DNA of 33,896 nucleotides from assembly GCA_036496265.1 (NCBI GenBank), contig DASXLL010000148.1, positions 1 through 33,896 on the forward strand, in the 5' to 3' direction. The notes under the pieces were generated by a model that was given only the letters and a program-made list of their open reading frames with translations, did not search any database and was not told the DNA's origin. Source of the DNA: CAYLLN01 sp036496265 (GTDB taxonomy: Bacteria; Planctomycetota; Planctomycetia; Pirellulales; Pirellulaceae). The position numbers and the translations under genes were made by a program. The first letter of the stretch is position 1. Every line of letters starts with the position of its first letter. This document shows, in pieces, positions 1 through 6,740 of the stretch.

Positions 1-72
1 GAACCCATGCTGCCCATGATGAAGGCGGAATCGGTGACGCCGAAGGCGACGCGGCGGGCGCGGATCATGCCG
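1..72 (-). repeat. Second copy of an in-frame accD segment
   Basis: Bases 1-72 match 229-300 with three mismatches (positions 3, 30 and 40), and weaker similarity continues to about 90. The offset is 228 bases, exactly 76 codons, so both copies read in the same accD frame. This copy is the out-of-place one, because the AccD fold calls for different sequence here. Confidence 0.85.
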
Positions 73-626
73 GTGCCGACGAGAGCGGCGCTGACCTTGG
101 CCATTTGCATCAGCGAGAGGATACCTTCGTGCATGCGGGCGCCGCCGCCGGAGCCGCTGATTATGATGAGCGGGAGCTTTTCGTCGGTGGCTCGTTCGAT
201 GAGGCGGGCGAGGCGCTCGCCGACGACGGAGCCCATGCTGCCCATGATGAAGGCGGAGTCGGTGACGGCGAAGGCGACGCGGCGGGCGCGGATCATGCCG
301 CCGCCGGTGACCGCGGCGTCTTTCAGGCCGGTCCGCTTTTGCTCGGCGACGAGGCGGTCTTTGTAAGGCTTTTGGTCGGCGAATTCGAGCGGATCGCTGG
401 GCAGCAGATGGCCGTCCCATTCTTCGAATGTGCCGTCGTCGAGAACCTGATTGATGCGGTCGAGCGCGGAGACGTAGAAGTGATATTCGCACTGCGGGCA
501 GACGTTGAGCAGCTTCTCGGCTTCTTTGCGGTAGATCGCGGCTTTGCAGCCGGGGCAGCGAATCCAGAGCCCCTCGGGGACGCCGCGCTTGGTGCGTTTC
601 ATGGGGGAGGCGGAAGTAGCTGCCAT
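1..626 (-). CDS. accD: Acetyl-CoA carboxylase carboxyltransferase subunit beta, partial, with internal repeat
   Basis: AccD is the zinc-binding beta subunit of the carboxyltransferase that moves CO2 from biotin to acetyl-CoA, the first committed step of fatty acid synthesis, in the cytoplasm. The N-terminus shows the four-cysteine zinc finger (CPGC at about residue 17, CPQC about 23 residues later). It is followed by the crotonase-like core, with DPLEFADQKPYKDRL, GSMGSVVGERLARLIERAT, SGSGGGARM and SLMQMAKVSAAL. About 208 codons are present and the C-terminal part lies outside the window. After SAAL the protein should continue to a LPYISVLTDPT-type segment. Instead it returns to MIRARRVAFGVTDSAFIMGSMG, a near copy of a block 76 residues earlier. 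The start is the ATG at 626; a second in-frame ATG lies at 602. The family is clear, but the window-edge part may be a real duplication or an assembly fault. Confidence 0.88.
   Translation of the reverse strand, partial: MAATSASPMKRTKRGVPEGLWIRCPGCKAAIYRKEAEKLLNVCPQCEYHFYVSALDRINQVLDDGTFEEWDGHLLPSDPLEFADQKPYKDRLVAEQKRTGLKDAAVTGGGMIRARRVAFAVTDSAFIMGSMGSVVGERLARLIERATDEKLPLIIISGSGGGARMHEGILSLMQMAKVSAALVGTGMIRARRVAFGVTDSAFIMGSMG
229..300 (-). repeat. First copy of an in-frame accD segment
   Basis: This copy sits at the expected position in AccD, just before GSVVGERLARLIERAT. It encodes MIRARRVAFAVTDSAFIMGSMG and is the partner of the repeat at 1-72. Confidence 0.85.
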
Positions 627-645
627 TCAAATCACCAAGACCACT

Positions 646-662
646 GGTGGGCACAGCCCACC
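646..662. repeat. Short hairpin GGTGGGC-ACA-GCCCACC
   Basis: A perfect 7-bp stem with a 3-base loop lies between accD and the phosphatase-like gene. There is no T-run, so it looks like a dispersed palindromic repeat rather than a terminator. Confidence 0.7.
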
Positions 663-672
663 CTACTAGCTG

Positions 673-1254
673 CTAACCTGCCAAAGCGGGCGTCGGCGGG
701 GTGATGTCGATGGCTTGCCAGCCGCCGCATTCGCATTCGGCTTTCCATAGGTCGCCGATTTCGGCGTGACCGAGGGCAACGCGAACAAACGTGGCGAGCG
801 GCTCGGGCACCACGACAGCCACCGTACCGCTCTTATGTTTGCGAAGCAAGCGCGAGATGATCGCCCGCACGCGTTCCAGGGCCTCGCCAACCGGCTCGCC
901 TTGCGGCGGGCAGACGGTTTCGGGGTGGTCTTGAAGCTGCCGAAACACCTTCGGCTGACCGACGCGGACTTCGTCGATTAGCTTGCCGTGCCACAGGCCG
1001 TGGTCGAGGTTTTGCAGCTCGTCGAGCGTCTTGAGCTTCAGTTTATGGTCAGCAGCGAGCAGCTCAGCCGTCTGTTGAGCTGACCGGCAGGGGGAGACGT
1101 AAACGTGGTCGATCTTGATGGCATGCAAATCAGAGATCAGCTGGCCCGCCTGTCCCTGTCCCGCGCTACTGAGCGGAATGTCCAAGGTCCCCTTAATGCG
1201 GCCTTGCTCGTCAAAATCGGTCGAGCCGGCTCGCACGACAATCATCTGGACCAT
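673..1254 (-). CDS. Histidine-phosphatase-fold protein lacking catalytic residues
   Basis: This 193-residue cytoplasmic protein has the layout of the phosphoglycerate mutase/histidine phosphatase superfamily: an N-terminal strand, VYVSPCRSAQQTAELL, and a late VAVVVPEPLATFVRVALG strand-helix. The residues that define catalysis are altered. The N-terminal RHG motif reads RAG (VVRAGSTD), so the phosphorylated histidine is alanine. The SPLxRxxQTA arginine is displaced. The second catalytic histidine (usually SHGG) falls in VPEPL. It is therefore probably not a phosphatase; a binding or regulatory role is inferred only from the fold. It starts with ATG at 1254 and lies 46 bases upstream of accD on the same strand, so the two may be co-transcribed. 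The superfamily call is fairly secure and the function is unknown. Confidence 0.72.
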   Translation of the reverse strand: MVQMIVVRAGSTDFDEQGRIKGTLDIPLSSAGQGQAGQLISDLHAIKIDHVYVSPCRSAQQTAELLAADHKLKLKTLDELQNLDHGLWHGKLIDEVRVGQPKVFRQLQDHPETVCPPQGEPVGEALERVRAIISRLLRKHKSGTVAVVVPEPLATFVRVALGHAEIGDLWKAECECGGWQAIDITPPTPALAG

Positions 1255-1718
1255 AAATGTTTCGATAACCTCCGGTTACAGACCGCCGGTGTAAAAAGGC
1301 TTCGCGACACGGGCAAGATGCCCGTGCCACCTAGGGCAAATGCAATTTGCATTCCCCGCGCAGGGGCTGACGCAGCACGGGCCCAATGCCCGCACGCCCT
1401 TGGTTCCTGAGAAACGGGAAGAAGCAAACGGCAGCCAAACGGCGACCATTGCTGGAAAGTCCTGTGGGGAGCCAAGCGGCGACACAACGCGAATGACGCT
1501 TTGGTCCCGACCCGGCTTAGCCGCTTTGGCCGGCGAAAATGGGCTTCGCGGCGGGCGACTGAGGGTCCATTTTACATTCGTGTAAGATAAGCGTCAGTAC
1601 CGGTGTGCCGCAGAAGCGTCGGCTTGTAATGCATTATTTCAGAATTTTATTTGACACGTGACGGCATGAAAGGCTCTCAAGAGGGTTGCTTTCAGGCCGC
1701 CAGAGGCGCGCCCCACGA
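1255..1718. other. Intergenic stretch with short hairpins, no convincing gene
   Basis: No reading frame here has a recognisable protein. Short frames between 1242 and 1487 are translations of palindromic repeats. Visible structures are CACGGGCA-AGA-TGCCCGTG at 1308-1326, AATGCAA-T-TTGCATT at 1339-1353 and a CCCC/GGGG hairpin just after it. The first belongs to the same family as a hairpin at 31114-31128. Confidence 0.6.
1308..1326. repeat. Hairpin CACGGGCA-AGA-TGCCCGTG
   Basis: A perfect 8-bp stem with an AGA loop, followed by CCACCT. The segment GGCAAGATGCC(C/T)GT(G/A)CCACCT recurs near 31116-31136, which marks both as one dispersed intergenic repeat family. Confidence 0.75.
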
Positions 1719-2501
1719 TTAGAGGTCGTGGCTGCGGGGTAGTTCGGCGAGGCTTTCCAGGCCGAAAAGCTCGAGAAAACGGCCGGTTGTGCGGTATTTC
1801 GGCGGTTCGCCTTTGGCGGTCGGGCGCTCGAGGGCCAGGAGATCCCGACGGATAAGCTGCGAAAGGAGCGCCCCGCTCGGCTTTCCGCGAAGCCGCTCGA
1901 TCTCGGCTGCCGCGACCGGCTGATGGTAGCTGACAATTGCCAAAATATCGATCGCGGGCTGCGATAAGCGGGCTTCGCGGATGCGGCCATGAAACGCGGC
2001 TGCCAAGGACGCGAACTCCGGTCGAAGGGATAGACGGTACCCCGGTCCGACCGATTCGATTGTGTAGGGAGCGCCTTGGGTTTTGAATTCGACGTTGAGG
2101 TCACGGACAATATCGTCGATTTCCGCCGGCCGAACGCCCCGCATCAGCGCGGCCATTCGCTCGCTCGTGAGCGGCTCGCCGCTCGGATGGCCGACGAACA
2201 AAATGGCCTCCAAGATGCTACGCGGCGTGACTTCAAACGGCGGCTCGGCTGTTTTTTCCGCCGGGGGCGGCTCAATTTCAGCCTGGAATTGGACTGAAAT
2301 TTCGTCGCCCGACGCGGAATCGATCTGTTCCGGATAGGGATCGGCTCCTTGAGCTAGTAGAGCCGCGTAGGCCTGGCTCAATTCGTTCAACGACAGGCCC
2401 TGGTCATCAGGCTCAACAAAGCCATCAAGGCCGAGGGATTCGACGGCAAGGTCGGGGTCGGCGGGCAGCGTCTTCATCGGGGTGGTTTGGCGACTAGCCA
2501 T
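1719..2501 (-). CDS. scpB: Segregation and condensation protein B
   Basis: ScpB is the winged-helix accessory subunit that, with ScpA, binds SMC to form the bacterial condensin acting in chromosome compaction and segregation. The conserved core runs from about residue 85, with RSILEAILFVGHPSGEPLT, the first winged helix, RLSQPAIDILAIVSYHQPV and the second winged helix with LRGKPSGALLSQLIRRDLL, ending near YRTTGRFLELFGLESL. An acidic N-terminal region of about 80 residues precedes the core and is probably disordered. I chose the ATG at 2501 (MASRQTT, about 260 residues). A start at 2585 is possible but adds a non-conserved Cys/Pro-rich stretch and almost abuts the divergent gene at 2602. scpA is not adjacent, although the two are often neighbours in bacteria. 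Confidence 0.88.
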   Translation of the reverse strand: MASRQTTPMKTLPADPDLAVESLGLDGFVEPDDQGLSLNELSQAYAALLAQGADPYPEQIDSASGDEISVQFQAEIEPPPAEKTAEPPFEVTPRSILEAILFVGHPSGEPLTSERMAALMRGVRPAEIDDIVRDLNVEFKTQGAPYTIESVGPGYRLSLRPEFASLAAAFHGRIREARLSQPAIDILAIVSYHQPVAAAEIERLRGKPSGALLSQLIRRDLLALERPTAKGEPPKYRTTGRFLELFGLESLAELPRSHDL

Positions 2502-2601
2502 GTAATCGGTTATAGACGTGCCGGGAATCGCCGGACAAGGTGGATGTTGGCACGACTTCTGCTCGCTGAGTTCTGTGGACGACATTCAAGGGGAGGAAGC
2601 C

Positions 2602-3108
2602 ATGCCAGAGAAAGCCACCATCGAAAGGGCAAAACAGGATAAACGCGAAGGCAAATCAGCCAGCACGCAAGCCGGCGAATTCGTGAAGGAAGAAATGCAC
2701 CACATTCGCGAAGGAAGGCATGGTGCGCGGTCTGCGAAGCAAGCGATTGCGATCGGCCTGTCGAAAGCAAGGCGGGCTGGTGTCGATTTGAAGCCGCCGA
2801 AGAAGGGTCAGACGAGCGAAAAAACGCGCAAGAGTGCAGAGCGGGCCTACGAGCGCGGCCATGGCGAGCCGGCCAAACGCAAGCCATCGGCCAAGCGGTC
2901 GAGGGCGATTGAGCACGCGCTGGAACGTGAGGGTCATTCTGCGGCATCGCATCAGGCACTGTCACGACAAGCTCATTCCGCCGCGCGGAAGCGGAGCGCG
3001 TCGGACCGGCATGAGGCGGCAATGAAAGCGGTCCACACGAAAGGCCATGCTGAGTTGTCGCGAGCGGCGAAAAAAGCCGCGCGAACTCGAAAAGGCCGCG
3101 GGCATTGA
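2602..3108 (+). CDS. Small basic protein, DUF6496-like
   Basis: This 168-residue, very Lys/Arg/Ala-rich protein has no membrane segment. The N-terminal half (EKATIERAKQDKREGKS, AGEFVKEEM, HGARSAKQAIAIGLSKARRA, PPKKGQTSEKTRKSAERAYE) matches my memory of the DUF6496 family, whose function is unknown. The C-terminal half is a low-complexity His/Ser/Ala/Lys/Arg tail resembling histone-H1-like or nucleoid-binding tails, so nucleic-acid binding is a reasonable inference. A strong Shine-Dalgarno (GGGAGGA at 2591-2597) sits five bases before the ATG. It is divergent from scpB, with about 100 bases between starts. The stop overlaps a possible TTG start for the next gene, which suggests co-translation with the metallophosphoesterase. 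Confidence 0.8.
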   Translation: MPEKATIERAKQDKREGKSASTQAGEFVKEEMHHIREGRHGARSAKQAIAIGLSKARRAGVDLKPPKKGQTSEKTRKSAERAYERGHGEPAKRKPSAKRSRAIEHALEREGHSAASHQALSRQAHSAARKRSASDRHEAAMKAVHTKGHAELSRAAKKAARTRKGRGH

Positions 3109-3125
3109 AAGCCCGCCACATACTC

Positions 3126-3896
3126 ATGGCACAAGCCGCGAAAAAACTCCGTCTCGCCGCTGTTGGCGACTTGCATTATGGCAAGACGTCGCAGGGGTCG
3201 CTGCAGCCGCTGTTGACGCAGATCAACGAAGCGGCGGCCGATATCCTCCTGCTCTTGGGCGATTTGACCGACTATGGCCATCCCGAGGAGGCGGCGGGGC
3301 TCGCCAAAGAACTCAGCTCGACGATCCGCATTCCGATCATCGGCGTGCTGGGGAATCACGATTATGAATCGGGTCAAGAAGGTGAAGTGCGGCAAATTCT
3401 CGAGCAAGTCGGCGTGAAAATTCTTGACGGGGAGGCGTGCGAGGTGCTCGGGATTGGCTTCGCTGGCGTCAAGGGCTTCTGCGGCGGATTCGGCAATCGG
3501 GTTTTAGCGCCGTGGGGCGAAAAAATCGTCAAGCTGTTCGTTCATGAAGCAATTGAAGAGGCGCTCAAGCTGGAATCGGCCCTGTCGCGATTGCGGACCG
3601 ACCGCCGTTATGCGCTGTTGCACTATGCACCGATTGCCGCCACGGTCGAAACGGAACCGCTGGAGATCTATCCGTTCCTTGGCTGCAGCCGGCTTGAGGA
3701 GCCGCTCAATCGCTATCCGCTCGACGGCGTGTTTCATGGTCACGCTCATCATGGCGGCCACACTGGTAAAACCAAGAGCGGTGTGCCGGTCTATAACGTT
3801 TCGCTGCCCCTGATGCAGCACATTTCGCCGGACCGGCCGTTTCATCTAGAGGAAATCGCCACGCCGGCGCCAAAACTGATGGCGGCTGGGGCTTAA
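3126..3896 (+). CDS. Calcineurin-like metallophosphoesterase
   Basis: This is a cytoplasmic two-metal phosphoesterase of about 256 residues. All five signature blocks are visible in order: GDLHYG, LLLLGDLTDYG, GVLGNHDYESG, ALLHYAP and VFHGHAHHG. They supply the usual Asp, His and Asn metal ligands, so the enzyme should be active. The substrate (phosphomonoester, nucleotide or phosphodiester) cannot be told from the sequence. I chose the ATG at 3126, which begins just before the first beta strand. A TTG at 3105 overlapping the upstream stop would add seven residues. It probably shares a transcript with the DUF6496 gene. It converges on nusA, with 57 bases between the stop codons. Confidence 0.88.
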   Translation: MAQAAKKLRLAAVGDLHYGKTSQGSLQPLLTQINEAAADILLLLGDLTDYGHPEEAAGLAKELSSTIRIPIIGVLGNHDYESGQEGEVRQILEQVGVKILDGEACEVLGIGFAGVKGFCGGFGNRVLAPWGEKIVKLFVHEAIEEALKLESALSRLRTDRRYALLHYAPIAATVETEPLEIYPFLGCSRLEEPLNRYPLDGVFHGHAHHGGHTGKTKSGVPVYNVSLPLMQHISPDRPFHLEEIATPAPKLMAAGA

Positions 3897-3940
3897 AAGG
3901 CGACCGCTCGGCGAGCGAGCAAGTGCCGCTACAACACTGC

Positions 3941-3967
3941 AAAAACGGCGGTATTATCCCGCCGTTT
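3941..3967 (-). terminator. Rho-independent terminator of nusA
   Basis: On the minus strand AAACGGCGG pairs perfectly with CCGCCGTTT (9 bp, 7-base loop), and the strand continues into a run of five T. The stem overlaps the nusA stop codon. The palindrome may also slow transcription arriving from the convergent metallophosphoesterase, although that side has no T-run. Confidence 0.75.
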
Positions 3968-5270
3968 CGCCTTGCTGAGGCGCAGGCGTTGGTTCCGCGG
4001 AGGCCGGCTCGCCGCTGGTGGCCGTTGTGGCTGGCGTTGCCGGCGGGCCTTCGGCGGGGCCTGCTGCGGCGGCGGCAGCGTCCTCGGCCCGCTTGCGGCG
4101 TTTTTCGTCGTCGGCCGCCTTCTCGGCTTGCTCGGCCAGAGTTTCGGCTTGCGTGACGATCGCGTTGACCTGCTCCTCGGTCATGCTGCCCATTTCCATG
4201 AGATCGTCGGGCTCGATGACGGAGAGATCGTCGTAAGACAGGTAGCCCTGCTCGACCAATCGCTGGGCGAGCTCCTCGGTCATGCCTTCGATCTGCATGA
4301 AGCCGGCGACAGCCCGCTCGATTTGTTGCTCGAGCTCGTCGTTGGTCATGATTTCGATGTCCCAGCCGCAGAGCTTGCTGGCGAGACGGACATTTTGCCC
4401 CTTGCGGCCGATGGCGAGTGAAAGCTGGTCCTCGCGAACGAGCACGATCGCCCGACCAAGCATGTTGCAGAGGAGCACCTGATCGACTTCGGCGGGCTGG
4501 AGGGCCGCGCGGATCAGTGTTTCGGCGTCTTCGTTGTAGCGGACGATGTCGATCCGCTCGCCGGCCAGTTCATCGACGATGTTCTTGATGCGATTGCCGC
4601 GGACGCCGACGCAAGCGCCGACGCAATCGACCCGCTGGTCGCTGCTCGATACGGCGACCTTGCTGCGGTGCCCCGGCTCGCGGGAGATGGCCTGAATCGA
4701 GATGACGCCGTCGGCGATTTCGGGGATTTCCTGCTCGAACAGGCGCTGCACGAGCTGCGGCCGGGTGCGGCTGAGGACGACTTTCACGCGGCTGCCCTGT
4801 GGTTTCACTTCGAAGATGACAGCCCGCACGCGCTCGTTGGGATGGTGGCTTTCACCGGGAATCTGCTCGCTACGGGGCAAAATCGCTTCGATGCCGTCGA
4901 AGGCGACGATGGTGGCTGGGCCTTCGTTGCGTGTGACAACGCCGGTGATCATCGCGCCGATTTCCGCGCCGAATTTTCCGAGCAGCGAATCGCGCTCCGC
5001 TTCGCGAATTTTTTGAATGATGACTTGCTTCGCCGTTTGGGCCCCGATGCGGCCGCTGATTTCCGCTTCGTCCATCGGCTCGCCGGCGTGCGTGCCGGTG
5101 ATTTCGCCCGTTTCGCGATTGATGGTGACGACCACATCAGCCAATTCGCCATAGTGCTTCTTGGCGGCGGTGATGAGGGCCGATTCGATGGCCTGAAACA
5201 CAATCTCCTTGTCGATCGCCTTCTCGCGATGGAGCGAATCAACAATGCGGAGCATATCGGCAGGGTTCAT
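3954..5270 (-). CDS. nusA: Transcription termination/antitermination factor NusA
   Basis: NusA binds RNA polymerase and nascent RNA and modulates pausing, termination and antitermination. Domains in order: an N-terminal RNAP-binding domain from MNPADMLRIVDSLHREK to about residue 125; an S1 domain (ITGVVTRNEGPATIVAF through VKVVLSRTRPQ); KH1 around GACVGVRGNRIKNIVDELAGE; KH2 around LSLAIGRKGQNVRLASKLCG; a C-terminal helix-hairpin-helix region (GMTEELAQRLVEQGYLSYDD); then an Ala/Pro/Glu-rich tail of about 60 residues. The length (438) is normal for a NusA without extra acidic repeats. The ATG at 5270 follows the upstream ABC-ATPase stop by two bases (TGACCATG), so translation is probably coupled. 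The common partners rimP and infB are not adjacent. Confidence 0.96.
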   Translation of the reverse strand: MNPADMLRIVDSLHREKAIDKEIVFQAIESALITAAKKHYGELADVVVTINRETGEITGTHAGEPMDEAEISGRIGAQTAKQVIIQKIREAERDSLLGKFGAEIGAMITGVVTRNEGPATIVAFDGIEAILPRSEQIPGESHHPNERVRAVIFEVKPQGSRVKVVLSRTRPQLVQRLFEQEIPEIADGVISIQAISREPGHRSKVAVSSSDQRVDCVGACVGVRGNRIKNIVDELAGERIDIVRYNEDAETLIRAALQPAEVDQVLLCNMLGRAIVLVREDQLSLAIGRKGQNVRLASKLCGWDIEIMTNDELEQQIERAVAGFMQIEGMTEELAQRLVEQGYLSYDDLSVIEPDDLMEMGSMTEEQVNAIVTQAETLAEQAEKAADDEKRRKRAEDAAAAAAGPAEGPPATPATTATSGEPASAEPTPAPQQGETAG

Positions 5271-5272
5271 GG

Positions 5273-6397
5273 TCAAGCCCTTGCAGAAGGGTTCAGGGTT
5301 CGGGGTTCAGAGTTCGAATCAAGTCGGTTGCCGGTGGCGGCGTCAAACCAGTGGAGGCGGTTGGGGTTAATTCCAATTGTCAGCGGGTCGTTTAATTTCG
5401 GCAATTCCAGGTGGGGGGCCAACTGGATTGTGATCAGCTGCTGGCTCGTTTGCCCGTTTTGACCGGATACGTCCAGTTGTGCGTAAACGGCTGAGCCCAG
5501 GGACTCGATCGAGGCTACTTTTCCTCGCAACGTTGCGGGTGATTCACTCTGAGCATCCTCCGGCCGGAAGCCGCACAGCAGGCGGCCTTCCTGCGAAGGA
5601 GCGACGCCGCTCAGTGGCCATTCGATGCCCGAATTACTCGCAGTGAATGTTGGCGAGCCGCCGTCTCGTTTTAATTCTCCTTCGATGCAGTTCATCCCTT
5701 GTGGTCCGAAAAATTCGGCCACGAAGCGATTGGCTGGTCGATTGTAAATCTCGTCTGGTGTTCCGGTCTGCTGCAATCGTCCTTTGTCGAGCACGGCGAT
5801 GCGATCACCCAGCGCCAACGCTTCCGCCTGATCGTGAGTGACATAAATCGTGGGCATACCCAAGTCGCGCTGCAGTTTTTTTAGTTCTCGCCGCAAGCCG
5901 CGACGCAGGGGTGCGTCGAGGCTCGATAACGGCTCGTCGAGGAGCAGTGCCGCGGGCTGCCGCACGATCGCCCGGCCTAGAGCCACTCGCTGCTGTTCGC
6001 CGCCCGACAGTTCGGCTGGATAGCGATCGAGCAAATGGCTGATGCCGAGCAGGTTGGCAACTTCGGCGACCTGCGTAACTCCTTGCTGTCCAAATTCCAA
6101 ATTGCCCCGCACCGTCAGGTGCGAGTAGAGCGCCAGGTTCTGAAACACCAGCGCTACGTTTCGCCGATGCGGCGGCACGCCCGTCACATCGCTATCGCCG
6201 AGGCGGATACGGCCCGCCGTCGGTTCGTCGAGTCCCGCAATCAGCCGCAAGAGGGTTGTCTTGCCACTGCCGCTGGGCCCAACCAACACCAACAACTCGC
6301 CGGCGGCCACATCGAGATCGACGGCGTCCAAGGCTCGCGTATCGCCGCGAAAAACCTTGGAAAGGCCGCAAATTTCGATGCCTGCCCCGCGGCTCAT
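5273..6397 (-). CDS. Sugar-type (MalK/UgpC-like) ABC transporter ATP-binding protein
   Basis: This is a complete CUT1-class ATPase of about 374 residues. It has Walker A (GPSGSGKTT), Q-loop (LVFQNLALYSHLTV), signature (LSGGEQQRVALGRAIV), Walker B (ALLLDEPLSSLDAPLR), H-loop (YVTHDQAEALAL), and a C-terminal TOBE/MalK regulatory domain beginning around RLLCGFRPEDA. Proteins of this type energise uptake of sugars, glycerol-3-phosphate or polyamines through two separate permeases and a binding protein, none of which is encoded nearby. It may serve several permeases elsewhere. The start is the ATG at 6397 (MSRGAGIEICGLSKVF), since further upstream the frame loses similarity. It abuts nusA with two bases between them, an unusual pairing. 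Confidence 0.9.
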   Translation of the reverse strand: MSRGAGIEICGLSKVFRGDTRALDAVDLDVAAGELLVLVGPSGSGKTTLLRLIAGLDEPTAGRIRLGDSDVTGVPPHRRNVALVFQNLALYSHLTVRGNLEFGQQGVTQVAEVANLLGISHLLDRYPAELSGGEQQRVALGRAIVRQPAALLLDEPLSSLDAPLRRGLRRELKKLQRDLGMPTIYVTHDQAEALALGDRIAVLDKGRLQQTGTPDEIYNRPANRFVAEFFGPQGMNCIEGELKRDGGSPTFTASNSGIEWPLSGVAPSQEGRLLCGFRPEDAQSESPATLRGKVASIESLGSAVYAQLDVSGQNGQTSQQLITIQLAPHLELPKLNDPLTIGINPNRLHWFDAATGNRLDSNSEPRTLNPSARA

Positions 6398-6740
6398 TTT
6401 TCGTGCAACCAATAAAAAAACGCGATCTACCCTTCCGAGCAGCTCGCGCTGGTAAAGCTCGAAAAATTGTTGTGCGACAGCGACTTGCGCCGATTGCCGC
6501 AACTTCAAACCAGAATATCGGTGAGCAAAAATAGTGTCAAGCTGGCAGAGTCGGCAGTCGCCCGGGCTGCCTGCCTATCGCGAGTGAAAAAGGAGATGTT
6601 TCCTAGTCTGATCGAGAGCAATCAAGCGGTACTCCAAATGATTGTATCTGCTCGCGCCAAGCGCCATACTATTTTTCACCGCCGCGCCGCTCTCGCCGCT
6701 TTGTATTCACTCCCGTCTCCCTCCCGCCTCTCTCATTCGC
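6398..6740. other. Divergent intergenic region, no gene seen
   Basis: These 343 bases separate the divergent starts of the ABC ATPase (minus) and the Nramp-like transporter (plus), so promoters for both should lie here. A weak candidate on the plus strand is TTGTAT, 17 bases, CATACT beginning at about 6644, but it is too poor to call. No reading frame looks like a protein. Confidence 0.5.

Noticed and set aside
105..704. Plus-strand open frame of about 200 codons over accD
   Set aside because: It is the antisense of a clear AccD reading frame with a zinc finger and core motifs; GC-rich DNA gives such shadows freely.
1242..1487. Two overlapping minus-strand frames containing GTGILPV- or GHLARV-type strings
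   Set aside because: These strings come from translating the CACGGGCA-AGA-TGCCCGTG repeat; no protein family or ribosome binding site supports them.
3099..3125. TTG start at 3105 for the metallophosphoesterase
   Set aside because: The ATG at 3126 begins right before the first conserved strand and the added residues look like read-through of the upstream gene end; kept only as an alternative.
4668..5462. Plus-strand open frame of 264 codons
   Set aside because: It lies antisense to nusA and runs into the ABC ATPase; its composition is that of a complement of coding DNA.
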